From: Candidatus Aminicenantota bacterium
GTDB taxonomy: Bacteria > Acidobacteriota > Aminicenantia > UBA2199
Direction of reading: 5' to 3'
Assembly (NCBI GenBank): GCA_020355945.1
Contig: CP070627.1
Coordinates: 1,481,632 to 1,489,011 of the forward strand
Length of the DNA: 7,380 nt
Positions 6,010 through 7,380 of the stretch are shown here, one piece after another (position 1 is the first letter of the stretch; every line of letters begins with the position of its first letter). A model generated the notes under the pieces. It worked only from the letters and a program-made list of their open reading frames with translations, made no database searches and was not told where the DNA came from. The position numbers and the translations under genes are program-made.

Positions 6010-6043
6010 TTGATTTTTTAAGAAAAATCAGGTATAGTTATAC
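6010..6043 (+). promoter_or_regulatory. Promoter of the Xre regulator overlapped by two palindromes
   Basis: TTGATT (6010-6015) and TATAGT (6033-6038) are spaced by exactly 17 bp, a good sigma-70 promoter. Two perfect dyads overlap it. TGATTTTT/AAAAATCA (6011-6018 with 6023-6030, loop TAAG) covers the -35 box and spacer. GTATA-GT-TATAC (6032-6043) covers the whole -10 box. Placement is what one expects of operators for an autorepressing Xre protein, which usually binds as a dimer. Binding by the gene product downstream is inference. Confidence 0.6.
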
Positions 6044-6097
6044 ACATTGTTATGTTGTTATTTTCCAGGCGTACCAAAGTTATAAGAAGGAGGTTTT

Positions 6098-6580
6098 ATG
6101 ACGGTTGATAATAAAAAAGAAGTGATGATAAAAATGCCGGAAAAACGAGATGATAAAGGCAGTAAGGACACAGCGCCGTACCTGGACATCGGTATCCACA
6201 CAAAGGCGGCAAGGGAAGCCCTGGGAAAAACCATCCAGGGGATGAGTGATGCCACCGGTATTTCCCGCGGTTATATATCGGATTTTGAGCGTGGAGTCAA
6301 ACTTCCAACCGCCAGGTACATCAAGTACCTGTATGACAAATGTAACATCAATGTCAACTATATTTTTTCCGGGGAAGGTCTTATTTTCAGACCGGTTAAG
6401 GGTAAAGCATTGCCATTGGATTTCGGCAGTCACCAGGGGGAGGTGGAAGAATTGGTCTGGTTTATGTATAAGGTTCCCCATGCCCTCCTCTACCAATTAC
6501 AGGCGCACCTGGAATACAAATTAAAGTATAAGCAAATGTTGTCTGAGCATTTCCCGGAAATAAAAAAGGAATTGCTGTGA
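6098..6580 (+). CDS. Xre-family helix-turn-helix transcriptional regulator
   Basis: A 160-residue predicted DNA-binding protein. After a charged, lysine-rich N-terminal extension (1-30) comes a lambda-repressor-type helix-turn-helix at about 34-90: IHTKAAREALGKTIQGMSDA (33-52), turn TGIS (53-56), recognition helix RGYISDFERG (57-66), and the usual closing segment NVNYIFSGEG (85-94). The C-terminal 60 residues (VEELVWFMYKVPHALLYQLQ and following) are helical and perhaps mediate dimerisation; they lack peptidase or metal-binding motifs. The start at 6098 is chosen for AAGGAGG at 6087-6093; later ATGs at 6125 and 6134 have no such site. The promoter carries two palindromes, so autoregulation is likely. 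The next gene begins 32 bp after the stop on the same strand, suggesting that this protein controls a small operon. The fold is secure; target genes are inferred. Confidence 0.87.
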   Translation: MTVDNKKEVMIKMPEKRDDKGSKDTAPYLDIGIHTKAAREALGKTIQGMSDATGISRGYISDFERGVKLPTARYIKYLYDKCNINVNYIFSGEGLIFRPVKGKALPLDFGSHQGEVEELVWFMYKVPHALLYQLQAHLEYKLKYKQMLSEHFPEIKKELL

Positions 6581-6612
6581 TTGATACCTGTTAAAGTTAA
6601 AAGGAGTAAATA

Positions 6613-7380
6613 ATGAGCTTAAGAAAAATTGCCAGTGTGGAACTGGACCGTTTGATTAACCTGATTCATGTCCCGGAAATTAACCGTGAGTTTAACAAAC
6701 TTCATGATCGGCTTAAGGATATAGATATTCAGCAGCATATCATGGATTTCAAAATCCGTAAGCGTGAATTGTTCATGGAGCTTTATATGAAACGGTGGGA
6801 ATGTAACGAAGTCAGCAGGGCTGTCGGAGATTTCTATTGGTTTGAATTAACCTGTTATGGGCCGGGTGACTGGCGTCTCACCATGTCGTACCCGCTTCAT
6901 GACGTATCGATTGTTCCCCAATATGAGATTTTGCCTCACCAGGTGATTGAAAAGATAATCGACACCCCTGTCAAACCAAATGAAACCAGGTCCGCTTTCA
7001 ATCTAAAATCCGAGTTCTGGCGAAAAGTAGTTAATGTGAAGTTTTGCCGGTTGTCAGAAGGTTTTATCTGCGGTACCGTGGAGTTGTGTAAACGAATGAA
7101 AGGAGATATCGATGCAAAGAAAAATTTGAATATCGCCTCCAGGGATTTTGAAATGGCTTTTAGAAAATTTTATTACTTATTTTCACATCAGCCCGGTTTG
7201 ATTTACTCGTTTATACTTGATTTCCTAAAGGCCAAAATACCGGGGTTGAAAATCATGGGTGGAAAAGGGCAAGAAGTTAACCTGGCCGGGCTGCCTTTGA
7301 AAATCCCGGAGAGGTGCTTGCTGATAGAAAAATATTATATACAAATGTTAGAAAAAGATATCGTACAAGAAGGTATTAAC
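6613..7380 (+). CDS. Unrecognised protein, 3' end beyond the window, probably in operon with the Xre regulator
   Basis: An open frame of 256 codons runs from ATG 6613 to the window edge without a stop; the C-terminus is missing. AAGGAG at 6601-6606 sits six bases before the start. The first 60 residues (RKIASVELDRLINLIHVPEI, then REFNKLHDRL and KRELFMELYMKRWECN) look helical and charged. They are followed by a probably beta-rich segment with aromatic residues FYWFELTCYGPGDWRLTM (about 74-91). A later half has AFRKFYYLFSHQ and IYSFILDFLKAKIPG. Cysteines occur at several positions but in no evident metal-binding spacing, and there is no signal peptide, Walker motif or nuclease signature. I do not recognise a family. 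The 32-bp gap to the regulator gene and the absence of a terminator suggest co-transcription, so the regulator's promoter and operators probably control it. It could be an effector, an accessory protein or an element-borne gene; none of these can be chosen from sequence. Confidence 0.8.
   Translation, partial: MSLRKIASVELDRLINLIHVPEINREFNKLHDRLKDIDIQQHIMDFKIRKRELFMELYMKRWECNEVSRAVGDFYWFELTCYGPGDWRLTMSYPLHDVSIVPQYEILPHQVIEKIIDTPVKPNETRSAFNLKSEFWRKVVNVKFCRLSEGFICGTVELCKRMKGDIDAKKNLNIASRDFEMAFRKFYYLFSHQPGLIYSFILDFLKAKIPGLKIMGGKGQEVNLAGLPLKIPERCLLIEKYYIQMLEKDIVQEGIN

Noticed and set aside
5677..6013. Two hydrophobic plus-strand frames as small membrane proteins
   Set aside because: They overlap each other, have no Shine-Dalgarno sequence, one begins with TTG, and the hydrophobicity follows from T-rich composition.
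6080..6496. Minus-strand frames opposite the Xre regulator
   Set aside because: They are antisense shadows of a recognisable helix-turn-helix gene that has its own promoter and ribosome binding site.

Overview
This 7.4 kb window is an AT-leaning bacterial stretch. Genes start with strong AAGGAGG-type ribosome binding sites and sit among long AT-rich spacers that carry palindromic repeats and gene debris. The mix suggests a large, repeat-rich genome of an environmental, probably anaerobic bacterium: glutamate decarboxylase, a flavoredoxin-like protein, a BrnT-type toxin-antitoxin pair, an ATPase relic and an Xre regulator. The decayed ATPase family and the palindromic element remind me of Candidatus Aminicenantes or Desulfobacterota genomes. 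That is an impression from memory, and the sequence does not prove it.

Layout. Bases 1-306 are an AT-rich leader ending in a near-consensus sigma-70 promoter. It drives an intact glutamate decarboxylase (307-1851, +). A flavin-reductase-domain protein follows (1921-2439, +), probably with its own promoter. Next is a compact palindromic element (2588-2703). It lies just past the ancestral stop of a decayed minus-strand ATPase/nuclease gene (2714-3586), which has lost its N-terminus and is now spread over three reading frames. Bases 3590-4116 hold no convincing gene, only two perfect 7-bp hairpins and some protein-like scraps.

A BrnT-like toxin (4117-4401) and a CopG/BrnA-like antitoxin (4398-4649) form a translationally coupled pair. 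The toxin appears to be read from a leaderless mRNA. The convergent gap after them contains an array of eleven degenerate 20-21 bp direct repeats. The variable parts of these repeats are themselves small inverted repeats with compensating arm changes. On the far side a minus-strand conserved hypothetical gene (4992-5495) points toward the array.

Bases 5496-6009 appear non-coding. A promoter wrapped in two palindromes then drives an Xre-type regulator (6098-6580). An unrecognised gene follows 32 bp downstream (6613 to beyond the window end), probably in the same operon.

The loci look mostly independent: stress or amino-acid metabolism (gad), redox (flavin reductase), a toxin-antitoxin module, and a self-regulated regulator operon of unknown purpose. 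The observations most worth following are the repeat array, the Xre plus unknown-protein operon with its palindromic promoter, and the three-frame ATPase/nuclease relic abutting the palindromic element.
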